Source: Metallyticus violacea (taxonomy: Eukaryota; Arthropoda; Insecta; Mantodea; Metallyticidae). From it: 64,000 bases of DNA. The notes under the pieces are model-generated. The model had not been told where the DNA came from. It saw only the letters and a program-made list of their open reading frames with translations, and ran no database searches. Below are positions 23,181-36,167 of the stretch, piece by piece. The first letter of the stretch is position 1. Every line of letters begins with the position of its first letter. The position numbers and the translations under genes are program-made. The stretch is from positions 160,925,501-160,989,500 of the forward strand of contig CM060833.1 in NCBI GenBank assembly GCA_030762175.1, given 5' to 3'.

Positions 23181-23597
23181 TTAATATAATCTAATTTACT
23201 GCATCAATAGCATGGTCCATATATGGTTGTTGAACAGCTTTCCCTGGTCAATCATCTCATTGTAAGAATTATTTAATATCCATTTCAATGAAATAATGAA
23301 TTGAAAATGCAAAACTAATCATATTTTCATGGCTGACAAAGGGGGCAATTAGTGCCAACCTGACAGATCAAAACAATGGAGCTGGCAGTGTTGTCAAACT
23401 GTGTAACTAAAAATCGGCAGTAAGTGACAGGTGATGAAACCATTATAAATTTACTGTTTGGCATTGAAAAATAGAGGTTACAGTAGTGGCATTAAAAATA
23501 ATAATAGCACACTGCTACAGTATCCTCTGTTTTGCAATGTCATCAAATCAATTTATAATTGTAGTATTCTTAAAATGTTATAAAATGAAAGTGGTTT

Positions 23598-23720
23598 TCC
23601 TTGCTCCCCACATTTCTGATATGTCCATGCATCACTACTGATGTATAAGTCATGGTGCTTTCTAAAATGTATAGTTTATTGAAAGCATAAACAAACAAGC
23701 TGAATGATTTGATAATATTG
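23598..23720 (-). repeat. Right copy of distant inverted repeat (partner 20491-20600)
   Basis: The minus strand of this stretch reads ATTCAGCTTGTTTGTTTATG, then ATCAGTAGTGATGCATGGACATA, matching 20491-20600 with moderate divergence. Confidence 0.65.
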
Positions 23721-24547
23721 TTTGGCATAGTAACGTTATTATACCTCACTTGTTTAAAATTACTTATTGCTTCATTGTTAAGTAACTTCTGTTTAATTTT
23801 TCATTAAGCTGAATGATATTATAATAACAAAGAAGTGAGTTTGTATATAATGGCTTCCGTCTTTTATTTCGTAAGCTAAGCCCTTGTAAGAAGAAATTTA
23901 AGTTAATTTCAGCTAAACAATACTAATGAATGGCTTAGTACCTGATGCAATACTCTTATTGTGCAAGTCTAATTTTACTGAACATACCTTAGTTGCTTGT
24001 ATTGCTCTGCTAGCGCATTCTTTTATACAGTAAATTTAAAGGCTGTAACTTATAAGAGGGAAGAGGCCACTAGATAACCATTGCCCACTATTATTGCTGT
24101 ATCATTTTAACACTTTCACAGCATAGGGAAACATATTGAATGACCCTCATAATATGTTCAACTACCAGTAAAAGAATGGAGGATATTGGTTATTTTGACG
24201 TATACAGTTAAAGAAATTTTGTCCATGTTTGTATGTTGAAAAAATAAGTTACTTTGGCACTATGACATGGTAGGATTGCACAAGTTATGTGGTGCATGCA
24301 TGAAATAGAAATTATATCCATGTATTGCTTGTGAATTAGCATCTTGTTCTGGTAAAATTGTTGTAGTGATGCTTCATAATTACATGACAGCTGGATAGAT
24401 ACTCAAAAGCTCAAAGTAATAGGAACTGTGTAATTTCTGTGGTGAAATGCCTTAATTGTTCAGCTGTTCATCATAAAATAGTGACATAATATGGAGCAAA
24501 TGCAGTATCCAGCTGTAGTGAAATGACTCCCATTTAAATACAGTCTT

Positions 24548-24671
24548 ATATAATTGATGTTATTGTATGATTTAGTTGAACTACACATTCTTAATGCTTA
24601 ATTTGTAAACAAGTAAGTGAAGCATTAAGAGTGCATATTTCAACTAAATGGTACAATAATATCAATTATAT
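24548..24671. repeat. Short inverted-repeat relative of 18928-19470
   Basis: It starts TATAATTGATGTTATTGTATGATTTAGTTGAACTACACA and ends with the complement; the arms of about 55 bases meet near 24605. It shares its termini with the longer cassette but lacks the hammerhead and coding parts. Confidence 0.75.
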
Positions 24672-26539
24672 GATTGGCTTCACTGTGCAAGTTCAAATTT
24701 ACATTTTAATTTTTAAACAGTCATATATGTTTGACTAATTTTGATCAGCAAGGAAGACCAGCAATATCCAGTACTGAAGATAATGTGATGTGGCTAGATG
24801 AACTGATTTGCAATAAACATAGATTAAATTCATGGAAAATTGCAATAGATAGTATGTTATTGGAAATACATGTTCCAATTTTCCACACTATTAGTACATT
24901 ACAATCAAATGGAAAATTATTATGGGAAATAAAATTATGAAGAAAAGAAATCAGAGGAAAAAAAACAACAAAACTTTCAACCCCTCCTTAATTCTATGTG
25001 TATTAAATGGCAAGTATGGGAATAACTATAATTTATAGAGGCATGTTAATTGAAGTGAATGATTTTCTGAAATGAAGTGTATGAGTCCGGGTCTACAAGC
25101 CAAAAGTTAGCAGTGTTATAAAAATATCAAAATGATTGTGCAAAAGAAGGGCCATGTTTAGTTGCTTCATTTGTAAGTGAAAACCACATCTTCTGCACTG
25201 CAGTATATGATCTATAGACACATTTATTCTAAGCAGCATATAACACGTGGTCAAGTGAAAGCAAAAATGGCTAATTTCATAATTTTTTATTGATAATAAT
25301 GAAACTATTGTATTGAATGCCAAATTATTGTTTGCTTAATGTTTTTTAGAGCAGTGTCCCATTTAATTCCCAGCAAGATCATTGATCACTTTTCTTTTTT
25401 CGTCGCTATAGAATAATAGCAATGCAAAAAAGGAATTTTCTGTTATTGATAAGGAATTTTATTCCTTGTGAACATTTGCTTCCTTCCTTTCAACAGTACA
25501 GTAATACAGTAATTGGTGCAATAAAAGGTTGTCACATTTGTGAAGGAGTAGCATTAATCTTTTGGATTATTTCTGCCATCTTACATATATATCTGATCAA
25601 AAATAGCTCGCCAGTTACTAGAAAATACGACTTTTGATTTGGTTATTTTGCTATCTTAAGAATTGAGACAGTGTGGCACAGAGTCCCAAAAAAAAAAAAA
25701 ATTAATATGTTAGTACCTAATAGTGGATTTTTATAGGGTGACACCGTAGATGTTGGATGCAAGTTTGTGTGTCATCACAGATGTTAACGTTATTCTTCCT
25801 TATCCAATACAATATGCTCGGCTAGTTCAGGATTTGGTATTTTTCATTTTGATACTTCTGGGGTGACAGGAGTGTGATTTTAAGTATAATAAAATTACAT
25901 TGGATAGAAATCTACAGAGTTTATTAATGTTTTGTTATTACCACAATACAGCACACCTTTCTGATTAAGATACACTCTGAAAATATTATTAGATGCAGAC
26001 TGAATATGAGACAGACGTGATAGAATTCATATTTCTCTCCCAACTTTCACAATAAATAATAATGTTGTAATTTCTTCCACAAAATGTTAATTGCCACTTA
26101 TCTTTATATAATGTTAAAATGTAGCTTCACTTTACAGAGTACTAACCATGATTTTTTGCTAATGGAATTTAAAATACAACTTCTCTCTATGGAATCCAAT
26201 GCATACCTAAGCATTTTGAAAAATAAACTGTTACTTATTACAATAGGATTGTAATAATGCATACATTACAATGCATTATATTTTCAGCATAGTATACTAT
26301 GCGAATGAAATTTCTATTTAGTCGCAAGATAGCAAGCTATGGCTGTCTCATGTTTCATTCTTGGTACATATTATTAATGTTTTTATATTTACCATTGATG
26401 AATTCACTGATTTTCTTATTCTGTAGTTTTATTCTTTTCATATTCATGGCTATGTATGTGGTCCTTTGAACTGTTACGTTTATATTATTATGTATTGTCA
26501 TAAAGGCCAACAAACAAACAAACATTAAGGCATACATTG

Positions 26540-26965
26540 TAATAGCCCTTATGTAATACATGAAATCTATACAAATGAGCATTTATGTGAATTAAAACAT
26601 ATTACCAATGAATATATACTATTTGAGTTAAAATTGAAGCCTTCCTAACATAAAAACATGTACAATTGAACTTATTTCAATTATATGATTGAAAACATAT
26701 TATCAATGGATATCTGGAGCTTTAAATTGAATATTATGGCCATTATCTTATGTAATAACATACACAAATGAACTTAAATTAACATAGCTAAATAGCTATT
26801 ATTATTGTTATTGTTTTTGTTATTATTATTAAATGTTTATGACTTTATATTGAGCATTATAGGCTTTATTAATATACAAACATGTGAAAATGAACTTATT
26901 AAAATAATATAATTAAACAACTGCTATCAATGAGTGTTTAGAGCCTTAAGTCGGATATTTTCTGT
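26540..26965. repeat. Diverged tandem repeat, about four units
   Basis: Units of roughly 95-125 bases recur with the order ACATG.ACAA.TGAACTTA, then ATTA..ATAT.A..A, CTATCAATG.ATAT, GGAGC.TTAAATTGA and GCCTTAT. Copies are strongly diverged and one carries a TTA-rich insertion. An old minisatellite-like array. Confidence 0.5.
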
Positions 26966-27416
26966 TTCAACCTTTTAGCTATTCCTTATGAGTTTTTATG
27001 CTTTGAGAAGCTTTATCACTTCTGTTTTGTAGTGGACTGAAACAGAAATTGAGATTGCTAACAGTTTGAAACCATAACTAACTTTCTTACAGAAACCACA
27101 CCAAAAATTGTATTGTATTTCCTTCAGAATACTCTTCAAATTGCCTGTTTTAAACTGTGCAACTTTAGTTCTGCACAAGATACTCCAGCTAATATACATC
27201 TTCTAAGACGGAACTTTTTAAACTTGTGCCTCATGATCAGATTTGTGAAGCCATCTGCTCTTTATCTTAATTCTATTTCAGTCAAATTCAAAAAATGGAA
27301 TGCCAGAAAGCTAAAGAGTACTTGGCAATTGGAGCAAAAGCTAGAGCGTACATGAAAGGGAATAATTATGATGAACATATGTTTGTAGCTTTGTTAGAAG
27401 TTTACATACTAGCATG

Positions 27417-27752
27417 TAGGTACATTCTGTCTTGTGGTGTAGTGGTAATCATACTTGCCTCCTAAACCCAAGGTCACAGGTTCAACCCCAGCCAAGAAAA
27501 ATCGATGGATTTTTTCGGGGCATAAAATCCCAAGTTTGGCTTCCTTCGAAAGGGAAGGGGAAGTAAAGCTGTGGGTACCGAGTCATACGTTTACGGCACG
27601 ATAAAGAACCTCAAGTCTGAACAAAGAGGCCTCTGAGCAAAATTTGTCGGCCGTTTCACCCCTTAATTGAATGGGACGCTGATAACCTGAGATGTTAAAG
27701 AGCGTTCATAAATAAACCAAATAAACAAAACAAAAAAATATAGGTACATTCT
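27417..27752 (+). mobile_element. SINE family A, near-intact copy with 12-base target duplication
   Basis: TAGGTACATTCT occurs at 27417-27428 and 27741-27752, flanking a tRNA-derived SINE. The head has GGTGTAGTGGTAATCAT (A box) and GGTTCAACCCC (B box); the body includes ATCGATGGATTTTTTCGGGGC, GGAAGTAAAGC, AAGAACCTCAAG, GAGGCCTCTGAGCAAAATTTG and GTTAAAGAGCG. The tail is ATAAATAAACCAAATAAACA plus an A-rich run. The parent tRNA is not decided. Confidence 0.9.
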
Positions 27753-28542
27753 ACAGAAAATTCCACTTGATAGATTTCTTAAGCATGCAGAAATGGTTAT
27801 TTATGTAGAAGAAATTTTTCATATTCATCTAATGCAGCAGTTCCCAAACTGTCAGTCGGTACCCCAAGGGAGACTGCTAGATTCTATCTAGGGGGTTGCA
27901 GTGGATGTGGAGAAAGACTTTTATTTAAGAACTTATCCATTTTCACATTCGTTCTTATTAAAAGTGTTTAACAAACTGTAGCGTCAGATTAATTTGACCA
28001 TTATAAGCAGCACAACAATGACTATTGTGATTGAGTTGATGTCACATTGTTCAAGTATATGTACAAACTTGTGAATTAATAATTGTTTAGCAACGAAATG
28101 AATGAAGGGGTCGCCAATAATTTCACTCTTGAAAAGGGGGTTGGGAATTGTTGATCTAATGGATAACACTTACCAATTAATTAAAACTTTTTTTCTGCTG
28201 CTCAGATGTTAAACATGATTTTAACTAATGTTGATATGCTATATTTGAATGTTGGTATCTAGTTTCCCCCAACATAGATTTTGTTACAAAAATTTTGCTT
28301 AAAAATAGATTTTTAATGTAAAAAAAGTGTTATAAAATAAATAGCAGGATACACTATTTCTCTATATTAAATGAAAACAAGTATGGTATCCTTAAAATTT
28401 CTTATTTTTGGTGAAATATTTCACCCTATTCATCTCTGAGGGTTCCGGAATTAACAGAAAGGGGGTATAAATGAGGGTATGTGAAGTGAAATTTTTAAAG
28501 TTATAGTACACTTGAGTCTTTGTTACATATTTCTCAAGTTTA

Positions 28543-28719
28543 TTACTGCTGATCTTCTACATATCCAAGAAATTTATTGACTACATATTTGAAAGCACAC
28601 CATGCTTGAAGTTCTTTATCATTCATAGTGTTCAAAAATGCATTGTCCTTCAAAAGCTCTCTTATCTGAAGTCCATCAAATCTTCCTTCTTTTATCTTAG
28701 TTGCAGACATCACTGAACA
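28543..28719 (-). pseudogene. Orphan arthropod repeat-protein domain fragment
   Basis: The minus strand reads MSATKIKEGRFDGLQIRELL, KDNAFLNTMNDKELQAWCAF and KYVVNKFLGYVEDQQ before two stops. The pattern [A/T]KIKEGxFxGPQIRELx(D)xxFxxxMxxxExxAWxxFKxVVxxFLGN is one I associate with multi-copy uncharacterised arthropod proteins; the usual GPQ is GLQ. The flanks do not continue the domain, so it is a fragment of unknown function, possibly transposon-borne. Confidence 0.5.
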
Positions 28720-29619
28720 TTTACAGCTTAAATTCTTGAAGCATAAACTACTTTTGTCCAGTGTTTTTAAGAATTGTTTCTTTATTCTTAGTTATCTAAC
28801 TAGGATAAATATACATGACCTGGCACTGTTTTTATAAGAAGCAGCTAAAACTTTGTCTTTACAGGGTCATGCAGTGATAAACAGCAGTCACATTAGAAGT
28901 CATAGCAAGCAAGATAAGGAATAGATAGGAAAGCACACAAGGATGACTTGTTTTGCATGTATATATGCATGCATGAAGTATCAGTAATGTATGCTAAAGC
29001 AATCTATCATTTGCTGTAATTGTACAATTATTATCATAATTACGATTTATATATATATATATATTGTCCAGCACAATATAATATTAAATTCCATAAAAGC
29101 TGTATGTGTTATGACAAAAATGTAGCCATTTTTTAAATCAGCCTATTATTTTCCACTAATTTTCATCAAGACAGCAATATCATGGACAGTGATAATTTAT
29201 TCAAAGATTCCCACATTTGGTTTTAATGAAAGCACACAGGACAAATTTGAAGAAAAATTTGCACTTACCAATGTGATTCTTTTCCTATATATACTTTACT
29301 GGATCTAGGATAGAGAGAACTGGAACAAAATTGCAGTTCATAGAAATGATAGTGGATAAGTAAAGCATAAAAAATATTAAGTTGTGATTGCAGTACTAAC
29401 CGTATCTAACACTAATTCTTATACAGAAAGAGAATCTCAGTGTTGTGAAAAAAATTTGGACAGAATTCAGCCCTTTATTAATTCAGCATTGTAATTACTT
29501 ATGCAGAAGATCAACTTGATGGCACAAGGAGAATTATTAATGAAAGTTTTCAGAATAACAACAGTTGCTAGATTCGAAACATGCCATAAAACATTTTTAT
29601 TGCAGAATTGACAGATAGC

Positions 29620-30090
29620 ACTCATTATAAATGTGCTTTAGATTTTACTTTGCAAGAAGAGGGAAGCATACACACAATGGTATTATTTATAATCCATTTG
29701 TAAAGTTGCCAGTTATGCATACACAAAACAAATATTTCTCCAGATTTTTGGATGGGAAGTATGGCCATATCTGCCATATATGTCCTAATCTTGCACCATG
29801 TAATTTTCATCTTTTTGGCCAGGATATCTGCATGGAAAATTGTTTGCAAATGATGAGCAGGTGAAAACTGCATTAGCTTTGCAACCAGGGAGAAGTTTTC
29901 TGTTGTCAAGGAATCTTATTTTAATTGTGCATTCCAACAACTATTTACAAAAATTAGATGATTACATGGAAGAAATAGTGCAAGATGTGTATGTTCTATC
30001 ATATTATGCTGCATATATAAATAAAATTTTCTTGATTGGGTATAAGGGCCCATTCACAGCGAAAATTAAGTATAATGTAAACATAAAATA
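29620..30090 (+). pseudogene. Mariner transposase C-terminal fossil
   Basis: + strand pieces in three frames: CPNLAPCNFHLFG (expected YSPDLAPxDFHLFG), KLFANDEQVKTAL (expected KRFANDEEVKTAV), and KLDDYMEEIV (expected KxGDYVEK). No termini were recognised. Confidence 0.55.
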
Positions 30091-30651
30091 AATGTGTAAT
30101 TAGACATAAACTTGTAAGCTTGTGATGTCCAAGGCTTTTCATCTATGTCTAAAGGTAAACTTAAAAAATCAGTCAATCAGAATGCATTGCTACTCCATTG
30201 ATAGAATAGTGTCAGTAGACAAAAGATTAAGTGCCTTATATCAAACCTATCCATGCTTGTATGACCCACCATCCTCTTTGCTGAGATGATTGACCTTTTA
30301 AGTATATTATTCGAAGCAAATTAGTTACTACACTTTGCATATGCATAAACACTATCACTGTCTCTTCAGAAGTAGCCATTTTCATTCAGCTGTTAGTTGA
30401 TCTTTGCTTGTTCTTTACGTTTTCATCTTTCATTGTAAATGCTTACATACTACAAAGTTTATGCATTACATCTTATTTCATTATGTTTGCATTAAGTTTC
30501 ATTGTGAATGGGTCCTAACTTATTTTTTTGAATTAAGTGAACTTACAGAAAAATATTGTGTGTTTATAATCTTAACATGTTTGTTTCATCTCACATTTTA
30601 GATAAGTAAAAGGAATGCTGTTTAAAACATTTTTTCTCTTTTCTTTTTCAG

Positions 30652-30704
30652 TGGGCAGCACCCAGCCACACCATATTCAAGTGCTAATGCCCCACAACCA
30701 ATGA
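30652..30704 (+). CDS. ATXN2: Ataxin-2, probable terminal coding exon
   Basis: A strong polypyrimidine tract and CAG (acceptor ending at 30651) precede the sequence. Joining the single base left over from the 15985 donor gives V-GSTQPHHIQVLMPHNQ and then TGA at 30702-30704, so the last coding piece is 17 residues. The phase matches exactly and the composition (Q, H, P) continues the Ataxin-2 C terminus. A second AG seven bases downstream (30658) would shift the frame to a stop within about ten codons. A third frame stays open to 30761 but cannot be joined in phase. The assignment rests on splice phase and composition, so an alternative last exon elsewhere is possible. Confidence 0.6.
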
Positions 30705-30776
30705 TGAGAGGGCATAAGTTAGTAGCAAGAACACAAATAATAATTAATTATTACAAGCAGTAAAACAGTTAATAAA
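30705..30776 (+). promoter_or_regulatory. ATXN2: Ataxin-2 3' UTR start with candidate polyadenylation signal
   Basis: An AATAAA hexamer lies at 30771-30776, about 67 bases after the proposed stop codon. Ataxin-2 transcripts usually have longer 3' UTRs, and AATAAA is frequent by chance in this AT-rich DNA, so later signals may be used instead. Confidence 0.3.
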
Positions 30777-33700
30777 AAGAATTATAAGCATAATGGTACT
30801 CCAGACAGTGCACTTGATTATAAACAAAAGGCTTTTTCATTGGAATAGCAGAATACCTGCTTATTCTGACTGATGAAATGATTTTGTTATATTGTTGAGT
30901 TTTGACTCAGTGCATTGGCCTGGAAGTAGGAAGATAAGAGCTGATTTGTTTAAACAACAGAATATTTCAAACAAAAATTGAACTAGCATAAGTTTGCAGT
31001 TCATTGAAAAATGCTGATTAAAACTCATAATATGGGCCTTAGATATTTATTGAACGAAACATCAATAAATGAGCCAGCCATTCTTGGATGAGGTTCCTTT
31101 AATCTGCTCTTGGTATTTGAATATGTTCATCCATTGTGCTAAATACTCAACTGTACTTGGATTTGGAACATTCAAGTATGATAATATTGTCAAGTAACAA
31201 GCCCAGTAGGGACATAGGATTGCCTTATTATTCCATTGTTATCACCCCTATGGAGTTGTTTGGTAGTATGTCCTCTCCGTTTGAAAAGTAAAAATTAAAA
31301 AATTACAAATCCCCTTTGCATTTAACATACACACAATCTATTGGGAAAAAGTGGTTTGCTGGATTTATTACTTGTGGCATTGAAATAATTGAAACAATGC
31401 TGATCATTGCCAAGAAGCTTCTTGGAGCTGTATGCAAGAAGCATTCATAGCATATGCAATGCATTTAATTATTCCATCATAATTTATGCACTCTGGTACT
31501 GCAGAGAATCTTATTCTCCAAGAAAGTTAAGTAATCAAGTCTTTAGAGATTTACAAGAAAGGAAAGCTTGCCAGGAGGATTTAAAAAAGGCTTAAAAAAC
31601 ATGTAACCTGTGAATTTCTTACATCCTGGAGTTGCATCAATTTCTGGACACCATCAAAAGACATGTGTGAATCCAGATACTTCAACCTTATTGCAAAACA
31701 TTGTTTCACAAAAATGTGCTTATTTTTGTAAGCAGTTTCATCATACATGGCTATCTTTGGAGACTCTTTACATGTACATATATATAAAATATATAAAGCT
31801 TTCTATGTCTTATACTTTGTATTGAAGTTTTAGGAAGCTGTTAGAGGCTTTTTTCAAAGTTGGAACTCATGTTTGATGAATCAGCTTGCCGTCATTTTCT
31901 GCTTAATCTCATGATATTTTTACTTGTTTCATTTTGGCTGTAAATGTTTTTTTCTCCCCTTCTTTTTTCCACAAATGTAAACTAGCAGACATTGAACAGT
32001 AATATAAATATGTAAATGAGCACACAGCAAATCTGTTCACTATGTGATATACTTATGTATAAAATTGCTATTAGTATGTTATGAACAGTTTTGTTGGTAA
32101 AGTACTGAGTTTGGTCTGGTCATGTTAGGCTTCCTTGTACCCTTACTGCTCCTGGATTTTAATTTTTCAAACTCACAAAATAATTCACAGTTCATTGTGA
32201 TCTTATGAATTTGGTAGAGATTTTAGATGTTAAAATGTACAAAATTTAAAAAAAATCAGTCTGTCCAATGATCTAATCTAAAACTTTCTCATTACTTGAA
32301 ATTATTATGCAGACATCCATTATAATGCACATGTACAAAAGCAGAAAAACAGTTATGAAATCAACTTTGTGACTATTAAAATGTTTAGAATTTAAAATAC
32401 AATTTCTCTACAACAGAACATAAAGCTGCAATCAGCAATTCAGATTATTATCCTGGGTTCAAATCCTGGAATATTTATGTATGGCTACATCCTGCAGCAG
32501 CAGAATCCCAGCATCTGCAGCTTACCATCAGCAATGTAAATTATGCAGCTACTTAGGCAGCAGACTTTCTTTGTATATTCCTGGTAATAATATAGATGCA
32601 GTTGAAGTCAGACTTCTTGTAATTGCAGTTGTGCTGCTCACAAGTTGGTGCATGTAAGTTCATGTGAAAATAATATGGGGAGTAGCACTCTAATATTGAG
32701 GGCATAATAAGAGATATTTAATATTGTTCAGTTTTAAAACTGAAAATGAAAAAGTTCAGTAAAGGAACTGTATTTTTCATTCATAATTAGCATTGTATAA
32801 AAATAATTAACACATCAAATTTTAATTGGTTAATCTGGCAGCATATTTAGAATATCATTAATACCATTCATATGCTCAGTAATGTGGGTCTAGTGACTAT
32901 TTCTTAATGTAATTTATTGTTCATTACCTGTTTTATATAAAGTAGCAGAACATTCAAGAATAAGTTATTCTTGTGTTTATTTATCCTTTAGACATTGTGT
33001 TTAATTTCTTTTTGAACAATTAAGTGCTTAGTGCGTGGAGAATAATGTACCACAATGGAGAAGGGTGCATTGGTTTTCATCAGTGTTCAGGGCAATGCAA
33101 AATATTTGAATGTGTGGTTTTAAATCAGAACATTTTATTAATTATTCTTCAAGAATTATCCAGTACTTTGAAGGTCTCACTTTTACAGAGTAATGATAAA
33201 TATGCAGAGGAAAAATTGGAAAGCTTTCGTGCATATTAAAGTTATGTAGCAAATGAGGGAGGTGATCAAGCCTTATGCAATTGTGCAGCAAAGAGTTGCC
33301 AAAAATTTGATACATTTACTAGTTGAAAGTCCAGATTAAAGGGGAGATATAAAATTTTAATTTTCACCTAGAAGAAACATAGGCATATGCAGGTGCAAGA
33401 AATTTTGTGTGAGTTGGTTCTTCTCTAGTTATGCCCACTGTAAGGCCACACAGTTTTCCCAATGCTGCACTTGCTGCAGGATAACTTGGTCAGAGAAGAT
33501 CTATTTTGGCTGTTTCTGAAGTCCTGCACTGCAGAAATGACATCTTTTTCTGGAATTGGTTATTAATACATAGCTTCATCAACCATGTAAAGATGAAGGC
33601 ACTGAGTGCTGAATATATTATTGGAAAAAATGTCATATCCCAAACTGGCAGCAAGTATCCTAATAGAGTTAGCAGCATAAATCAGTGTATTGTAATAGGT

Positions 33701-36160
33701 TACATGCTTTATTCCCAGCATTTCGTGTGAGCATTTCTGACACCTTCCATAATTTTCCAAGAAGGTTTCACTAGTACTTGTCATTGATGTGACATTCTTT
33801 TGATTGTAACCAGTCATGACATCCTGCTGATTCCAGAACATTCTCAACATCCCTTTCCTGATTAATCTTCTTTGGTGGCAGTGATCTGCATATTACTGCT
33901 TGCTCATTTCCTATGTTTCAGGGTCATAATAATAGATTCAGCATTCACACATTGCAGTAGGTGATTGAAAAATCCGCTTCCTTTGCTTTTAAGAACTGAA
34001 AATACTTCTTCCTTACATCTGTTTCTGAACTGGTGTAAATCGTGGAACCTTCATGCAGAAACTGACGTCTTGTGTAACTTGTGGTGAATGGTGAAAATCA
34101 ACCTAAGGCTAATGGTATCTTATGAATAATAAGCTGTGATACAGGCTATAGACATTCATGCCAATCATATGATAGTACACTTCTTTTGACATGGTTCATC
34201 TGATATTATGGGTTTTCTCTTTGCTTTTCCAAGTAAATGATTGAACATATTACAGTATAAGCCACCATTTTCTTAACCATTGCTGCCATTTTGCTTCAGC
34301 TGCTCTAGTGGCTTCCATTGTCCATTGGCATAAAAACATTTTCTGTATGGCAAACTCAGGAAATGGATAATCTCCTATTCTTGTATTATGATCTTCTCAT
34401 GGTGATAAATAAAATTGTATGACTCCCTATGATGTAACAGTTGCATTTAAAACTTAAAATGTTCTGGCATCAACAGTTAACTTGGACATAAGACAGTTTA
34501 CTGTAACCATGGAACAGCCTCTTGGACCACTGCTGTAGCCTGAAAGTAATATTTGCTATTCCCATGCAGCAAGCCTAGTTTCAATTCCTGGTTGTAGATT
34601 CCTGACAGGTTTTTCCTCAGGTCCTTAGGGGAATGTCTGGAAAACTTAAGCTAGAAAGTCCCCTGAATTCATTTATCCAAATAATCATCCTTAGCTGGTA
34701 CAATAGATCTTAAGGCTGCAGTACCAAGATCATTAAAAAAAAATGTACATCCTGGGCACATGACCCCTGCTGCTACTTCCTATTCTGTGCATGTTTGTGG
34801 AGGGCATATACTGGCATATCTGTACACACACTCACACTTGAGCATGCAATATATTGATGTGGTTAATATCATGATTCTCAGATATTAATAACCTGAAATA
34901 TCACCTTACAATGGTTTAAAAATTATTGGTGTCTGCAAATGGTATCATAGCATCAGTAATAGGCCCCAGAAGTACATAAACAGCAGCACTCCGCAGATAC
35001 CACTATTATATGCTTATCCTTTCTTCAGCACGTAGCATGGGGCAGAACTGCGAACAGCACACAACTTCAGATCTAGCTGTTAGTGTACTATATGCAGTGT
35101 GATACAGGATACAACATTTTTGTCTCCAGTATATAACTTTATCAGTGATGAAATAATGTATTAGTAATTTCACGATTAAATTATCAGAAAACTGAATAGC
35201 TTTATAAGATTTTAAAAAGGAAAAGAGAAGAAATGTTAGTAGCTTTTTGTAAAGGATTGGTGTTCATTATGTTTTTAGTACAAGATTCACAGCAGCAACA
35301 TAATCATTTTAATTGGAATATCATTCTAAGGCATGTCAGTGATAGCATGAGAAAATTGTAGAACTGCTACTCTGTATAAGCAAGCTTCAAAGCAGTTCAT
35401 TTCTAAATTACAATGCACCACAAGTATATATAATTAAAAGAATTTATTTGCTCAGAATTAATAAACTTTGTAGTGCATAGCTGAAATGTGATTGAAAAGC
35501 ATATCTATGTTACAATGTCTAGGGCTTATTATTTTCACATGATCATATATGCCCATTAACATACAGCTTCCTCTCACTCCCATCATTTTTAACATCCTAA
35601 ACTGAAAATTACAACGGAAATTAAAACATTACAATTGAGCAGATTATATCTTTGAAATACCAGAACTAAAAGCAATATGCATTTCATCTTTTTATAACAG
35701 TTATGCTCATAGCCAGAGGAAATCAACAGATTGTTACTGTACTGTAATTATATATCTTCTTGGTGACTTAAGATACCATTACTGTTTTCTTTAGTTTTTA
35801 TTGTTTCCTTTGTCCAGCAGAACCATGAGTATAACTAAATCTCTGGTTTTATCACCACATCCCTTATACCACATACCAAAAGAAATAAAACAATATTAGA
35901 AATCTTTCTTGCACTGTCTTTTTCTTACTACATTTACTTTCTTTGCAGAACCTGCTTAATGTTTCTTAAGTTTACTGTGTGTGAAGTTGTGGTGTTACGG
36001 TTTCCTTTTAGCAATCTGTTACAAACTATACCTACACATACACTGTTCCAAAAATGGGAGAAATATGGATATCTGGGACAGAGTTAGTGAACCTAAATCC
36101 TCTGAGAGTAGTATAAATGCCCATGTGAGTCATTAAGGACCTCCCGAGAATTATGAACCA
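30777..36160. other. Intergenic, mostly without recognised features
   Basis: AT-rich DNA after Atx2. The only pieces I can name are a degraded SINE-like stretch at about 34530-34710 and poly(A)/(T) runs. Short ORFs (for example on minus at 33563-33850) match nothing I recognise. Confidence 0.5.
34530..34710 (+). repeat. Degraded SINE related to family B
   Basis: GTTTCAATTCCTGG is a worn B box; GGTTTTTCCTCAGGTCCTTA..GGGAATGTCTGG parallels the GGTTTTCCTCAGTCTTCATAACTGGCAAATGCCGG core of the intact copy at 60385-60675. Confidence 0.45.
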
Positions 36161-36167
36161 TATATAG

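Larger units (their letters stand above)
15986..30651 (+). other. ATXN2: Atx2 intron between the 607-nt and terminal exons
   Basis: A 14.7-kb intron, phase 1. It contains the inverted-repeat/hammerhead cassettes, Penelope-like remnants and other repeats listed separately. The stretches 16000-17460, 19480-20230, 24680-26530, 27760-28540 and 28720-29620 hold nothing I recognise apart from simple AT-rich sequence. Confidence 0.7.
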
